Part shown: piece after piece, positions 7,175 to 16,511 of the stretch
How positions within the stretch are numbered: position 1 is the first letter of the stretch
How the letters are laid out: each line of letters opens with the position of its first letter
NCBI RefSeq assembly: GCF_023573145.1
Contig: NZ_CP097636.1
Span: forward strand, 1,736,001 to 1,800,000
Direction: 5' to 3'
Length of the DNA stretch: 64,000 bases
Source of the DNA: Aquincola tertiaricarbonis
GTDB lineage: Bacteria; Pseudomonadota; Gammaproteobacteria; Burkholderiales; Burkholderiaceae_C
Notes under the pieces: generated by a model
Database searches by the model: none
The model's input: the letters and a program-made list of their open reading frames with translations, nothing else
Told to the model about the DNA's origin: nothing
Made by a program: the position numbers and the translations under genes

Positions 7175-8963
7175 GCTGCCGGTTGGCGCGCACCGCGCCG
7201 TGGCAGGCCATGGTGGCCAAGATCTCGTCGCGGGCGCGCTGCAGCACCTGCTGCGCGCCCAGGTCGCCCAGCTCGGCCAGTTCCCCCAGCACCGAGCGGG
7301 CCAGCGCCACCGCGTCACCGCCGGCCAGTGCGGCCGGCCGCGCGCGCACCGCCAGCACGCCGGGCGACAGCGGGCTCACGTCCAGGCCCAGCGCCAGCAG
7401 CGTCTCGCGCTGGCCTTCTGCCACCGCGATCTCGGTGGGTGAGGCAGGAAAGCTCGCCGGGATCAGCAGCGGCTGCGATTCGATGGCCGCGGCGCCGATG
7501 CTGGCCTTCAGCCGCTCGTAGACGATGCGTTCGTGCGCCGCATGCATGTCCACGATCACCAGGCCGTGCCGGTTCTCGGCCAGCACATAGACGCCGCCGA
7601 TCTGCGCGATGGCGCGGCCCAGCGGCCATTCGTCGGCGGACGGCAGGTCCTGCGGCGGCGCGGCGACTGCCGGAGCGGGCGGCACACGCCAGGGCGCCGG
7701 CGGCTCCTGCGCATACAGCGCGGCGGCGGTCTGCAGGGCCAGCGCACCCTGGGCCGGCCCGTCGCTGCGCGGCATGCGCATGAAGCCGTTGGCCGCGGTG
7801 GCCGCAGGCAGCCAGGGCGGCACCGGCGTCGGCTGCACGGGCAGGGCGGTGGCCCCGGGCACCGGGTGGCCGAGCGGCCCGGCTTCGGCGCTGGCTGCCG
7901 CGCCCCCCGCCGGCGCCTGCGCCACCTCGCCCGCCCGCGAGACGGCCAGCGCCCCTTCCACCGCCCGATGCACCGCCTGGTGCACGGCGCGGCCGTCGCG
8001 GAAGCGCACCTCGATCTTGGTCGGGTGCACGTTCACGTCCACCAGCTCGGGCACGATGGTGGCAAACAGCACGTAGGCCGGCTGCCGCTGGCCGTGCAGC
8101 ACGTCTTCATACGCCGAGCGCACGCCGTGGGCGATCAGCCGGTCGCGCACGTAGCGGCCATTGACGAACACGTACTGCTGGTCGGCCCGCGCACGCGACA
8201 GCTCGGGCAGCGCGGTGCGGCCCTGGATGGTGAGCGGCCCCGCCGCGTGTTCCACCGGGCGGCTACCTTCCAGGAATTCTTCGCCCAGCACGTCGCGGAT
8301 GCGCTGGTCCAGCCGCGCCGGGCGCCACTGCGCCACCAGCTTGCCTTCGTGCCACACCGCAAAGCCGACGTCGGGCCGGGCCAGCGCATGGCGGCGCACC
8401 GCCTCCAGCGCATGGGCCAGCTCGGTGCTGTCGCTCTTCAAGAACTTGCGGCGGGCGGGCGTGTTGAAGAACAGCTCGCGCACTTCCACGCTGGTGCCCA
8501 CGGCGCGGGCGGCCGGGCCCAGTTCGCCGGAGCGGGCATCCAGCCGCAGCGCATGCGGCGCGCTGGCGGTGCGGCTGAGCAGCGAGACGTCGGCCACCGA
8601 GGCGATGGCGGCCAGCGCCTCGCCCCGAAACCCCATGGTGCTCACCGCTTCCAGGTCGTCCAGCGAGCCGATCTTGCTGGTGGCATGGCGGCGCAGCGCC
8701 AGCGGCAGCTCGGCCGATGCGATGCCGATGCCGTCGTCCTCCACCACGATGCTGCGCACGCCGCCGGCCATCAGCTTGACGTTGATCTGGCTGGCGCCGG
8801 CGTCCAGCGCGTTGTCCACCAGTTCGCGCACCACGGAGGCCGGGCGTTCCACCACTTCGCCGGCGGCGATCTGGCTCACCAGCTCATCGGGCAGCTCGCG
8901 GATCGGGCGGCGGGGCAGGGCGGCGGCCAGGGCAGTGCCGGATTCGGCGGAAACGACGGTCAT
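7038..8963 (-). CDS. mutL: DNA mismatch repair protein MutL
   Basis: The 641-residue protein couples MutS mismatch recognition to strand incision. The GHKL ATPase half shows ELVDNALDAGAS (about 46-57), DDGIGI and GFRGEALAAI. After a proline/alanine-rich linker (about 330-440), the C-terminal dimerisation domain carries DMHAAHERIVYE near residue 469, which fits the endonuclease-type metal motif DQHAx2Ex4E with Q replaced by M. ACHGAVRANRQL and CNHGRPT, two further metal-site motifs, are also present. It is therefore probably a nicking MutL, as expected in bacteria without MutH. It diverges from dedA, with 43 bp between start codons. Confidence 0.96.
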   Translation of the reverse strand: MTVVSAESGTALAAALPRRPIRELPDELVSQIAAGEVVERPASVVRELVDNALDAGASQINVKLMAGGVRSIVVEDDGIGIASAELPLALRRHATSKIGSLDDLEAVSTMGFRGEALAAIASVADVSLLSRTASAPHALRLDARSGELGPAARAVGTSVEVRELFFNTPARRKFLKSDSTELAHALEAVRRHALARPDVGFAVWHEGKLVAQWRPARLDQRIRDVLGEEFLEGSRPVEHAAGPLTIQGRTALPELSRARADQQYVFVNGRYVRDRLIAHGVRSAYEDVLHGQRQPAYVLFATIVPELVDVNVHPTKIEVRFRDGRAVHQAVHRAVEGALAVSRAGEVAQAPAGGAAASAEAGPLGHPVPGATALPVQPTPVPPWLPAATAANGFMRMPRSDGPAQGALALQTAAALYAQEPPAPWRVPPAPAVAAPPQDLPSADEWPLGRAIAQIGGVYVLAENRHGLVIVDMHAAHERIVYERLKASIGAAAIESQPLLIPASFPASPTEIAVAEGQRETLLALGLDVSPLSPGVLAVRARPAALAGGDAVALARSVLGELAELGDLGAQQVLQRARDEILATMACHGAVRANRQLTLDEMNALLRDMERTERADQCNHGRPTWRQLGMRELDALFLRGR

Positions 8964-9006
8964 GCCGTCATTCTAGAAACTTGCTGCACCGCGATAATCC
9001 GCCGCC

Positions 9007-9666
9007 ATGGACATCCTCGCCGCCCTCATCGACTTCATCCTGCACGTGGACGTGCACCTCGCGCAGTTCGTGGCCGACCACGGCACCTGGGTGTATGCGC
9101 TGCTGTTCGCCATCATCTTCGTCGAGACCGGCGTGGTGGTGATGCCGCTGCTGCCCGGTGACTCACTGCTGTTCGTCGTGGGTGCACTGTGCGGCGCCGG
9201 GCTCATGAGCCTGCCGCTGTCCATGGGGCTGCTGGTGGTGGCCGCCATCCTGGGCGACCAGATGAACTACAGCATCGGCCGCGCGCTCGGGCCGCGGGTG
9301 TGGGGCTGGGAAAACAGCCGCTGGTTCAACAAGCGCGCCTTTGAGCAGGCCCACGGCTTTTACGAGAAGCACGGCGGCATCACCATCATCATCGCCCGCT
9401 TCATGCCCTTCATCCGCACCTTCGCGCCTTTCGTGGCCGGCGTGGCGGCGATGAGCCGCGGCAAGTTCACCGCCTACAACGTGGCCGGTGCGCTGCTTTG
9501 GGTGGTGGGCATCACGCTGGCCGGCTACCTGTTCGGCAACATCCCGTTCGTCAAGCAGCACCTGGACAAGATCATCTGGGCGATGATCCTGGTCCCGGGG
9601 CTGATCGCGCTGGTGGGTGGCTGGCGCGCCCGGCGCGCAGGTGGTGTCAGTCCCCAGGCTCGATGA
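9007..9666 (+). CDS. DedA-family inner-membrane protein
   Basis: The 219-residue polytopic protein has the DedA signature: FVETGVVVMPLLPGDSLLF near residue 38, GDQMNYSIGR near 80, and the FMPFIRTFAPFVAG re-entrant motif near 137. Family members are thought to move undecaprenyl phosphate or phospholipids across the membrane and support envelope homeostasis. The last residues (GGVSPQAR) are encoded by the repeat that begins at about 9643, so the repeat has spread into, or defined, the C-terminus. Confidence 0.9.
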   Translation: MDILAALIDFILHVDVHLAQFVADHGTWVYALLFAIIFVETGVVVMPLLPGDSLLFVVGALCGAGLMSLPLSMGLLVVAAILGDQMNYSIGRALGPRVWGWENSRWFNKRAFEQAHGFYEKHGGITIIIARFMPFIRTFAPFVAGVAAMSRGKFTAYNVAGALLWVVGITLAGYLFGNIPFVKQHLDKIIWAMILVPGLIALVGGWRARRAGGVSPQAR

Positions 9667-9762
9667 CGCTCGCTGCCCCCCAAGGTGGCGCACCCGCCCT
9701 TGGGGCGGCATGGCGGGCGGGGGGTGTGAGCCCCCAAGCTCGCTGACGCTCGCGGCCCCCGG
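9643..9762. repeat. GC-rich palindromic intergenic repeat, copy 3, with internal duplication
   Basis: Two related units lie in tandem: a degenerate one at 9643-9676 (CCCCAGGCTCGATGACGCTC) and a better one at 9726-9762 (CCCCCAAGCTCGCTGACGCT), separated by a CGCCCTTGGGGCGG-type palindrome. Both read GTGTCAG or GTGTGAG at their left end. The first unit includes the dedA stop codon. The module recurs near 441-464 and 5008-5030. Confidence 0.65.
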
Positions 9763-9823
9763 GCCCTTTCAGAAGGGCCACCTGGTCATGGGGGCAGCCC
9801 GTCCCCGGGCGCGGGTATGCCAA

Positions 9824-10345
9824 TCAGCGTTGGCGGCGGCGTGCAATGAAGCCGACCACGCCCAGGCCTGCCAGCAGCATGGCGTAGGTTTCGGGTTCAG
9901 GCACCGGCGGCGTGCTGGCGGAGGTGGCATACAGCACCGCATTCCCGCCGGCCGAATAGTTGAGCAGCAGGCTGTCCAGGTTGGACCCCGCGTCCAACCT
10001 GTAGAAGGCCGTGGCGTTGCCCGGGCCACCCTTGCCATTGCCGAAGTGAATGGCCAGGTAGGTCGTCGAGTTCAGCGGCGTGCTGAAGTCGAGCGTGCCC
10101 GCCGTCACGCCGTGCTTTTCCACGGTGTTGAAATCCCCGTTCCAGACGAAGCCCAGGCTGTTCAGCGCAGCCTTCTGGGCCGCCACGTCGGTCGGGCTGT
10201 TGCTGAGCAGATTGCCGTCGAAGAACCCGGCGCAGGCTTGAGCCTGGATGCTCAAGTCAGTGACCGAGCAGACGGTGGCGGCGTGGGCCGGAAGGGCGGC
10301 AGCCGCGGCAATGAGGGCGGCAGTAGCGATGTAGGAGTAGCGCAA
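9824..10345 (-). CDS. PEP-CTERM sorted exported protein
   Basis: The 173-residue precursor has an N-terminal signal peptide (cleavage expected after PAHA) and a C-terminal PEP-CTERM signal: VPEPETYAMLLAGLG followed by a hydrophobic helix and an arginine-rich tail. Such proteins are cut and released or anchored by an exosortase at the cell surface, often linked to exopolysaccharide. The frame is open 49 codons further upstream, but the TTG at 10345 is chosen because AGAGG stands five bases before it and the signal peptide begins there. The mature domain is not recognised. No exosortase gene lies in the window. Confidence 0.8.
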   Translation of the reverse strand: MRYSYIATAALIAAAAALPAHAATVCSVTDLSIQAQACAGFFDGNLLSNSPTDVAAQKAALNSLGFVWNGDFNTVEKHGVTAGTLDFSTPLNSTTYLAIHFGNGKGGPGNATAFYRLDAGSNLDSLLLNYSAGGNAVLYATSASTPPVPEPETYAMLLAGLGVVGFIARRRQR

Positions 10346-10579
10346 GATGACCTCTAGGTGAGTGAACCAACTGCAACCCGCCTGACGGCTGCGGGGCCGC
10401 GCCCACTCTTGTTCGCCCCGCCCATGCCCGACCACCCCGACCCACGGGGTGGAGACGCAGGATTTCGCGCCATGACGTGAAGTGCGCCACACATGCTGTT
10501 GCGCATACGCAGCAGGATTTCACGCTTTGCTGCCGCCTGATGCCGGGCTCGCGGCTCCCCGGTCCTTCTCAGGCGCCGT

Positions 10580-12004
10580 TCACAGCTGCCGGTTGCGCGC
10601 CAGCGGCGGGTTCTTCGCGAAGTAGCGCTGGATGCCGGTGGCCAGGGCCTTGACCAGCTGGCGCTGGTAGTCGGCGCTGCGCAGCTTGTCTTCTTCCTCC
10701 GGGTTGGAGATGAAGGCGGTCTCGACCAGGATGCTCGGGATGTCGGGCGCCTTCAGCACCGCGAAGCCGGCCTGTTCCACCTTGGGCTTGTGCAGCCGGC
10801 CCACGCGGTCCAGCTCGCCCAGCACCTCGCCGCCCACGCGCAGGCTGTCCTTGATCTGCGCATGGGTGCTCATGTCCAGCATCGTGCGCAGCACCTGCGC
10901 ATCGGCCGACTTCAGGTTGACGCCGCCCACCACGTCGGCCGCGTTCTCGCGGTTGGCCATCCAGCGCGCCGCCGTGCTGGTGGCACCGCCCTGCGACAAG
11001 GCGAACACCGAGGCACCCCGCGCCTGCGGCGTGATGAAGGCATCGGCATGGATGCTGACGAAGAGGTCGGCCTGCACCCGCCGCGCCTTTTGCACCCGCT
11101 CGGCCAGCGGCACGAAGAAGTCGGCATCGCGCGTCATGAAGGCGCGCATGCCGGGCATCGCATTGATGCGTTCACGCAGTTGCAGCGCCACCTGCAGCAC
11201 CACGTCCTTCTCGCGCAGGCCGCTGGGGCCGATGGCGCCGGGGTCTTCGCCGCCATGGCCGGGGTCCAGCGCCACGATCACCAGGCGGTCGATCTTGTTC
11301 TGCAGCGCGGCGCGTGGGCCGGGTGCAGTGGGCGCCGGGGGCGGCACCGGCGCGGCCGCCACCACCGGCGGCGGGGGCACCAGCGGCGGCTGCGTGGGGC
11401 CGGGGGCGGGCGCTGGCAGAGGCGCCGGGGAGGACGGGGCCGTGGGGGCAGCGGCCACCGGCGGCTGCGAGCCCACCTTGCCGATGAACTCGCCCAGTGC
11501 GTCCTGCACCGACTGGGCGGCCGCGCGCTCGGACTGTTCCTTCTCGCGGATCAATGCCAGCAGCGGATCGACCGGCTGCGTGGGGTAGAGGTCGAACACC
11601 AGCCGGTGCTGGTAGGCCGCCACCGGCGCCAGCGCGAACTGCTGCGGCGCGGTGGCCTGCTTGAGGTCGATCACCAGCCGCACCACGCGCGGCTGGTACT
11701 GGCCCACGCGCACGCCGGCAATGAAGGGATCGTCGCTGCGCACCTTGCCCACCAGCTCCTTGAGCTGGGCGCTGAGCTCCAGGCCTTCGATGTCGACCAC
11801 CAGGCGGTCGGGTCCGGTCACCAGCTGGTGGGTGGCGGCCAGCGGCTGGTCGCTTTCCAGCGTCACGCGGGTGTAGGCATCGGCCGGCCACACGCGCACG
11901 GCCACGATGCTGGCACCGAAGGCCAGGTCGGCCGCGCCCAGCAGCAGCACCAGGCCGCCGGCCTGGCGCAGCAGATGGCGGCGGCTGGTCAGTCGCGGGC
12001 TCAC
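10580..12004 (-). CDS. amiC: N-acetylmuramoyl-L-alanine amidase (AmiC type)
   Basis: The 474-residue periplasmic enzyme splits septal peptidoglycan during cell separation. A twin-arginine-like signal (SRRHLLRQAG) fits Tat export, as for AmiC of E. coli. An AMIN domain (about 32-140) targets it to the septum. A long proline/alanine linker follows, then the Amidase_3 zinc domain from about residue 235: ALDPGHGGEDPGA, IHADAF and the catalytic glutamate in ILVETAFISNPEEE. The GTG start overlaps the tsaE stop by four bases (GTGA), so the two are probably translationally coupled. Confidence 0.92.
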   Translation of the reverse strand: MSPRLTSRRHLLRQAGGLVLLLGAADLAFGASIVAVRVWPADAYTRVTLESDQPLAATHQLVTGPDRLVVDIEGLELSAQLKELVGKVRSDDPFIAGVRVGQYQPRVVRLVIDLKQATAPQQFALAPVAAYQHRLVFDLYPTQPVDPLLALIREKEQSERAAAQSVQDALGEFIGKVGSQPPVAAAPTAPSSPAPLPAPAPGPTQPPLVPPPPVVAAAPVPPPAPTAPGPRAALQNKIDRLVIVALDPGHGGEDPGAIGPSGLREKDVVLQVALQLRERINAMPGMRAFMTRDADFFVPLAERVQKARRVQADLFVSIHADAFITPQARGASVFALSQGGATSTAARWMANRENAADVVGGVNLKSADAQVLRTMLDMSTHAQIKDSLRVGGEVLGELDRVGRLHKPKVEQAGFAVLKAPDIPSILVETAFISNPEEEDKLRSADYQRQLVKALATGIQRYFAKNPPLARNRQL

Positions 12005-12453
12005 AGCGCTTGCAGCAGCGCAAGGCCGCGGGGAGTCAGGGCTTGAAGGGTCACGGCGCGTTGGTCGTCCTCTTGGGGTTCAAGTTCCATGCGCAGGTCG
12101 GGCGGCGGCAAGGCATCGGCCACCTTCTCGGGCCACTCGGCCAGCTTCAGGCCCGGCTGCGCGAACACGTCGCGAAAGCCGGCGTCGCTCCATTCGGCGG
12201 CATCCTCGAAGCGGTAGAAGTCGAAGTGCGAGACGGCCAGGCCATCGGGCAGCTCATAGGGCTCGAGCACCGCGTAGGTGGGGCTCTTGATGCGGCCCTG
12301 CACGCCCAGCGCGCGCAGCAGGTGGCGCACCAGCGTGGTCTTGCCGGCGCCCAGCGGGCCGTGCAGTTCGATGAAGGCATCGCGCAGCAGGGGCTGGGCG
12401 GCCAGGGCACGGGCGGTGGCTTCGCAGGCGGCCTCGTCGGGCCAGTGCAGCAA
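12001..12453 (-). CDS. tsaE: tRNA t6A biosynthesis ATPase TsaE
   Basis: The roughly 150-residue P-loop protein works with TsaB and TsaD to make N6-threonylcarbamoyladenosine in ANN-decoding tRNAs. The Walker A motif reads GPLGAGKTTLVRHLL, followed by KSPTYAVLEPYE, HFDFYRF and the LAEWPEK motif near the C-terminus. The frame is open far upstream, but that part overlaps queG on the other strand; the TTG at 12453 gives the family's usual length and is the most likely start. No strong ribosome-binding site is visible, so the start is uncertain. amiC follows with a four-base overlap. Confidence 0.9.
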   Translation of the reverse strand: MLHWPDEAACEATARALAAQPLLRDAFIELHGPLGAGKTTLVRHLLRALGVQGRIKSPTYAVLEPYELPDGLAVSHFDFYRFEDAAEWSDAGFRDVFAQPGLKLAEWPEKVADALPPPDLRMELEPQEDDQRAVTLQALTPRGLALLQAL

Positions 12454-12474
12454 GCGGGTTTCTAGAATGGAGCG

Positions 12475-13605
12475 ATGCGGGAGCGTCTTCACGACATCGA
12501 CGGGCAGGCACTGCTGGAGCAATTGCGCGCTTGGGCCAAGGAGCTGGGATTCTCCCAGATCGGTGTTGCTGGCATCGACCTTCATGATGCGGAGCCCGGG
12601 TTGCTGCAGTGGCTGCACAACGGCTTCCATGGCGAGATGGATTACATGGCCGCGCATGGCCTCAAGCGCGCCCGGCCGCAGGAGCTGGTGCCCGGCACGG
12701 TGCGGGTGATCACCGCCCGCATGGACTACCTGCCACGTGACACCGCGCCGACATGGCGCGAGCAGGAGTGGCAGCGCATCGCCACCCCGGGCCTGGCCAC
12801 CGTGTCGGTGTATGCGCGGGGTCGCGACTATCACAAGGTGTTGCGTTCACGCTTGCAGAAGCTGGCCGATCGGCTCACCGAGGCCATCGGCCCGTTCGGC
12901 CACCGCGCCTTCACCGACTCGGCCCCGGTGCTGGAGGTGGCGCTGGCCACCCGCAGCGGCCTGGGCTGGCGCGGCAAGCACACGTTGTCGCTCAAGCGCG
13001 ATGCGGGCTCGATGTACTTCCTGGGCGAGCTGTTCGTGGATGTGCCGCTGCCGCTGACCGAACCCGAGAGCGCCCACTGCGGCAGCTGCAGCGCCTGTCT
13101 AGACATCTGCCCCACGCAGGCCATCGTCGCGCCGCAGGTGGTGGACGCACGCCGCTGCATCTCGTACCTGACGATCGAGCATGCCGGGCCGATCCCCGAG
13201 GCACTGCGCCCGGCGATGGGCAACCGCATCTACGGCTGCGACGACTGCCAGCTGGCCTGCCCATGGAACAAGTTCGCCCAGCGCGCGGTGCTGCCCGACT
13301 TCGACCTGCGGCCGGCGCTGGCCGAACCGACGCTGCTGCAGCTTTGGGCCTGGACCGAAGCTGACTTCCTGCGCCACACCGAGGGCAGCGCGATTCGCCG
13401 CATCGGCCATGCGCGCTGGCAGCGCAACCTGGCGGTGGCGATGGGCAATGCGCTGCGTGCAGGTACTGGCGCAGGGGGCGATGAGGCGATTGCCCGTGCG
13501 CTGCAGGCTGCGCAGCCGGGGGCCAGCCCGCTGCTGCGCGAGCACATCGACTGGGCTTTGGCTCAGCGCAGCGGCGTGCCCGGCACCGGCCCCAGTGCCG
13601 CGTAG
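12475..13605 (+). CDS. queG: Epoxyqueuosine reductase
   Basis: The 376-residue iron-sulfur, cobalamin-dependent enzyme carries out the last step of queuosine synthesis on tRNA. The N-terminal region GFSQIGVAGIDLHDAEPGLL and HGEMDYMAAH are family hallmarks. Two 4Fe-4S clusters are visible: CGSCSACLDICPTQAI from about residue 202, and CDDCQLACPWNKFA from about residue 254. A HEAT-like tail follows. Its start is only 21 bp from the inferred divergent tsaE start, so the promoters must overlap the coding regions. The 3' end overlaps the convergent carrier gene by 43 bp. Confidence 0.95.
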   Translation: MRERLHDIDGQALLEQLRAWAKELGFSQIGVAGIDLHDAEPGLLQWLHNGFHGEMDYMAAHGLKRARPQELVPGTVRVITARMDYLPRDTAPTWREQEWQRIATPGLATVSVYARGRDYHKVLRSRLQKLADRLTEAIGPFGHRAFTDSAPVLEVALATRSGLGWRGKHTLSLKRDAGSMYFLGELFVDVPLPLTEPESAHCGSCSACLDICPTQAIVAPQVVDARRCISYLTIEHAGPIPEALRPAMGNRIYGCDDCQLACPWNKFAQRAVLPDFDLRPALAEPTLLQLWAWTEADFLRHTEGSAIRRIGHARWQRNLAVAMGNALRAGTGAGGDEAIARALQAAQPGASPLLREHIDWALAQRSGVPGTGPSAA

Positions 13606-14489
13606 GCGCCCAGCGCCAGCGGCACGCTGGCCATGCCCAGCAGCGTGGACACCGTGACCAGGCCGGCCACGAAGCCGGCATGCCCGCCCAGGCGCGCCGC
13701 CAGCACGTAGCAGCTGGAAGCGGTGGGCAGCGCCGAGAAGGCCACGATCACCAGCTGCTGCAGCGGCGGCAGGTCGGTGAAGCGCACGAACACCACCGCC
13801 AGCAGCGGAAGTACCAAGTGGCGTATGCCCAGCAGGGCCGCCGCCAGCCGCGGCGCATCGCGCAGCGCGCCGAAGCGCAGGCCGGCGCCCACCGCCATCA
13901 GCCCGATGGGCAGGGCCGCCAGGCCGATGCGCTCCATCGTCAGCGCCACCGGCGCCGGCAGCTTCAGCCCCATCAGGCTGGCCACCAGCCCGGCCACGGT
14001 GGCGATGATCAAGGGGTTGCGCAGCAGCTCCTTCAAGAAGCCATGGCCGCCATGCCGGGCCAGCGGCCAGACCGCCGCGATGTTGCAGGCCGGCACCGCC
14101 ACCGCCACCAGCAGCGCCACCGCCGCCACACCGGGCGCGCCGCCCAGCCGATCGGCCAGCGCCAGCGCCATGTACGAGTTGAAGCGGAAGGCCACCTGCG
14201 CGCCCGAGGCATGCAGACGCGCGTCGACGCCCGGCCAGCGGCCCAGCAGCAGCGCCAGCGCAATGCCGCAGCCGACGATCGCCAGGCCCGCCAGGCCCAG
14301 CGTGGCCAGGGCCGAAGGCTGCAGCGGGTTGCGCACGATGGAGTTGAACAGCAGCACCGGGAACAGCAGGTAATACACCAGCCGTTCGGCCCCGTCCCAC
14401 ACGCTGCGATCGAGCATCGTGTAACGGCAAAGCAGGAAACCGATCACGATCAGCAGGAAGTCAGGCAACAAAAGCAGGGCGGTGTGCAT
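13563..14489 (-). CDS. AEC (auxin efflux carrier) family transporter
   Basis: The 308-residue protein has about ten predicted membrane segments arranged as two halves, with the family features LLPDFLLIVIGFLLCRY at the start, YYLLFPVLLFNSIV near residue 40, and LPTASSCYVLAARLGG in the second half. Members export small organic anions such as malonate or malate; the substrate cannot be read from the sequence. The start at 14489 is chosen because the preceding 19 codons are arginine-rich and lie outside the transporter core. It converges on queG. Confidence 0.85.
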   Translation of the reverse strand: MHTALLLLPDFLLIVIGFLLCRYTMLDRSVWDGAERLVYYLLFPVLLFNSIVRNPLQPSALATLGLAGLAIVGCGIALALLLGRWPGVDARLHASGAQVAFRFNSYMALALADRLGGAPGVAAVALLVAVAVPACNIAAVWPLARHGGHGFLKELLRNPLIIATVAGLVASLMGLKLPAPVALTMERIGLAALPIGLMAVGAGLRFGALRDAPRLAAALLGIRHLVLPLLAVVFVRFTDLPPLQQLVIVAFSALPTASSCYVLAARLGGHAGFVAGLVTVSTLLGMASVPLALGAYAALGPVPGTPLR

Positions 14490-14565
14490 CAAAGCAGTCT
14501 GCCACCCCCGGGCGCGCCTGGCGCGCAGCCCATAATTCCCGCTCATTTTTCAGGAGCTGCTTACG

Positions 14566-15546
14566 ATGAAACGGACGACTCTCAAGGCCCTTGCTTCATT
14601 GGCCGCCGTGAGTGTGTTGCCCTTGTCGCTGCCGGCCGCGGCCCAGCAGTACCCGGCCAAGCCTGTGCGCATGGTGGTGCCCTTCGCCCCTGGCGGCACC
14701 ACCGACATCATCGCCCGTGTCGTTTCCGAGAAGGCCAACCAGGCCCTGGGCCAGACCCTGGTCGTCGAGAACAAGAGCGGCGGCGGCGGGTCCATCGGTG
14801 CGCTGGAACTCATCCGTGCCCAGCCCGACGGTTACACGCTGGGCATGGCCACGGTGTCCACCACCGCGTCCAACCCGGCCATCAACCCGAAGATCGGCTA
14901 CAACCCGATCACCGACTTCACGCCCATCATCAACATCGCGGCCACGCCCAACGTGATCGTGGTGCATCCGTCCTTCCCCGCCAAGGACTACAAGACCTTC
15001 CTCGAGGTCATCAAGAAGAACCCGGGCAAGTACAGCTATGCCACTTCGGGCACCGGCGGCATCGGCCACCTGCAGACCGAGCTGTTCAAAAGCCTGACCG
15101 GCACCTTCATCACCCACATCCCGTACCGCGGCGCGGGCCCCGCGCTGAACGACACGGTGGCCGGGCAGGTGCCCATCATGTTCGACAACCTGCCCTCGGC
15201 GCTGCCCTTCATCAAGGACGGCCGGCTGATCGCCATCGTGGTGGCCGCGCCGCAGCGCCTGGCCGTGCTGCCCAACGTGCCCACCTTCAAGGAAGTGGGC
15301 CTGGAGGCCGCCAACCGCATGGCGTACTACGGCTTCCTGGGCCCCAAGGGCATGTCCAAGGACGTGGTGGACAAGGTCAATGCCGCCGTGCGCAAGACGG
15401 TGGAACTGCCCGATGTGAAGAAGCGCATCGAGGACACCGGCTCGCTGCTGGTGCTGAACACGCCGGACGAATTCGCGGCCCAGATCCGCGCCGAGTACGA
15501 CGTGTACAAGAAGGTCGTGCAGACCCAGAAGCTCACGCTGGAGTGA
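14566..15546 (+). CDS. Bug/TctC-family periplasmic solute receptor
   Basis: The 326-residue protein has a signal peptide (cleavage expected after PAAA, before [18 protein letters not shown]). The [13 protein letters not shown] segment, [11 protein letters not shown] loop and [12 protein letters not shown] region are typical of the Bug family, greatly expanded in Burkholderiales, which binds carboxylated compounds. There are no tctAB membrane genes nearby, so it is an orphan receptor. CAGGAG stands upstream of the ATG. Its stop overlaps the start of xerD by four bases, an unexpected pairing. Confidence 0.9.
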   Translation: MKRTTLKALASLAAVSVLPLSLPAAAQQYPAKPVRMVVPFAPGGTTDIIARVVSEKANQALGQTLVVENKSGGGGSIGALELIRAQPDGYTLGMATVSTTASNPAINPKIGYNPITDFTPIINIAATPNVIVVHPSFPAKDYKTFLEVIKKNPGKYSYATSGTGGIGHLQTELFKSLTGTFITHIPYRGAGPALNDTVAGQVPIMFDNLPSALPFIKDGRLIAIVVAAPQRLAVLPNVPTFKEVGLEAANRMAYYGFLGPKGMSKDVVDKVNAAVRKTVELPDVKKRIEDTGSLLVLNTPDEFAAQIRAEYDVYKKVVQTQKLTLE

Positions 15547-16445
15547 GCCCGCGTGAGGACAGCCAGGCGTTGATCGATCGCTTCATCGACGCCCTGTGGA
15601 TCGAGGACGGGCTGGCGGCCAATTCGCTGGCCGCCTACCGCCGCGACCTGCAAGGCTGTGCCGACTGGCTGGCCGCCGAGCCGCGCAAGTCGCTGGCGGC
15701 GGCCACCGAGGTGGACCTGCTGGGCTACGTGGCCGCGCGCCACGCCGGCTCACGGGCCACCAGCGCCAACCGGCGCCTGACCGTGTTCAAGCGCTTCTAC
15801 CGCTGGGCGCTGCGTGAGCATCTGCTGGCCGACGACCCCACGCTGCGCCTGCGCATGGCCAAGCAGCCGATGCGGGTGCCCAAGACGCTGAGCGAATCGC
15901 AGGTGGAGGCGCTGCTGCAGGCGCCCGACGTGGGCAAGCCGCTGGGCCTGCGCGACCGCGCGATGCTGGAGTTGATGTACGCCAGCGGCCTGCGCGTGAG
16001 CGAGCTGGTGGGGCTGCAGACCATCCAGGTGGGGCTGGCCGAAGGCGTGCTGCGGGTGACCGGCAAGGGCTCGAAGGAGCGCCTGGTGCCCTTCGGCGAC
16101 GAGGCGCACGGCTGGATCACCCGCTACCTGGCCGAGGCGCGTGCCGCCATCCTGCAGGGGCAGGCCACGCAGGCCTTGTTCGTCACTGCCCGCGGCGATG
16201 GCATGACCCGGCAGATGTTCTGGAACATCGTCAAGAAGCATGCGCTGGCGGCCGGCATCACGACGCCGATCTCACCCCACACGCTGCGCCATGCCTTTGC
16301 CACCCATCTGCTCAACCACGGCGCCGACCTGCGCGCGGTGCAGATGCTGCTTGGACATGCCGACATCTCCACCACCACGATCTACACCCACGTAGCCCGC
16401 GAGCGGCTGCGGGCGCTGCACGCCAGGCACCATCCGCGAGGGTGA
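15543..16445 (+). CDS. xerD: Tyrosine recombinase XerD
   Basis: The 300-residue recombinase resolves chromosome dimers at dif with XerC. The SAM-like N-terminal DNA-binding domain covers about residues 1-95. The catalytic residues are R151 ([10 protein letters not shown]), H246 and R249 ([12 protein letters not shown]), H272 ([11 protein letters not shown]) and nucleophile Y281 (IYTHV). The ending [15 protein letters not shown] is typical of XerD rather than XerC. The GTG start overlaps the upstream stop (GTGA); the frame is open upstream but that part reads through the Bug gene. Confidence 0.95.
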   Translation: MSPREDSQALIDRFIDALWIEDGLAANSLAAYRRDLQGCADWLAAEPRKSLAAATEVDLLGYVAARHAGSRATSANRRLTVFKRFYRWALREHLLADDPTLRLRMAKQPMRVPKTLSESQVEALLQAPDVGKPLGLRDRAMLELMYASGLRVSELVGLQTIQVGLAEGVLRVTGKGSKERLVPFGDEAHGWITRYLAEARAAILQGQATQALFVTARGDGMTRQMFWNIVKKHALAAGITTPISPHTLRHAFATHLLNHGADLRAVQMLLGHADISTTTIYTHVARERLRALHARHHPRG

Positions 16446-16462
16446 GATCGAAACAACCATGA

Positions 16463-16490
16463 AAAACGGCCCCGAAGGGCCGTTTTCTGT
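16463..16490. terminator. Bidirectional intrinsic terminator between xerD and the porin gene
   Basis: A perfect 10-bp stem (AAAACGGCCC / GGGCCGTTTT) with a CGAA loop is flanked by A and T runs on the two sides, so it can stop transcripts from both the convergent genes. Confidence 0.9.
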
Positions 16491-16511
16491 TCTGGTCCGG
16501 TGAACCGGATA

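Noticed and set aside
13680..15542. Long plus-strand frame upstream of xerD
   Set aside because: It is antisense to the carrier gene and out of frame with the Bug receptor. XerD's homology begins at the GTG at 15543.
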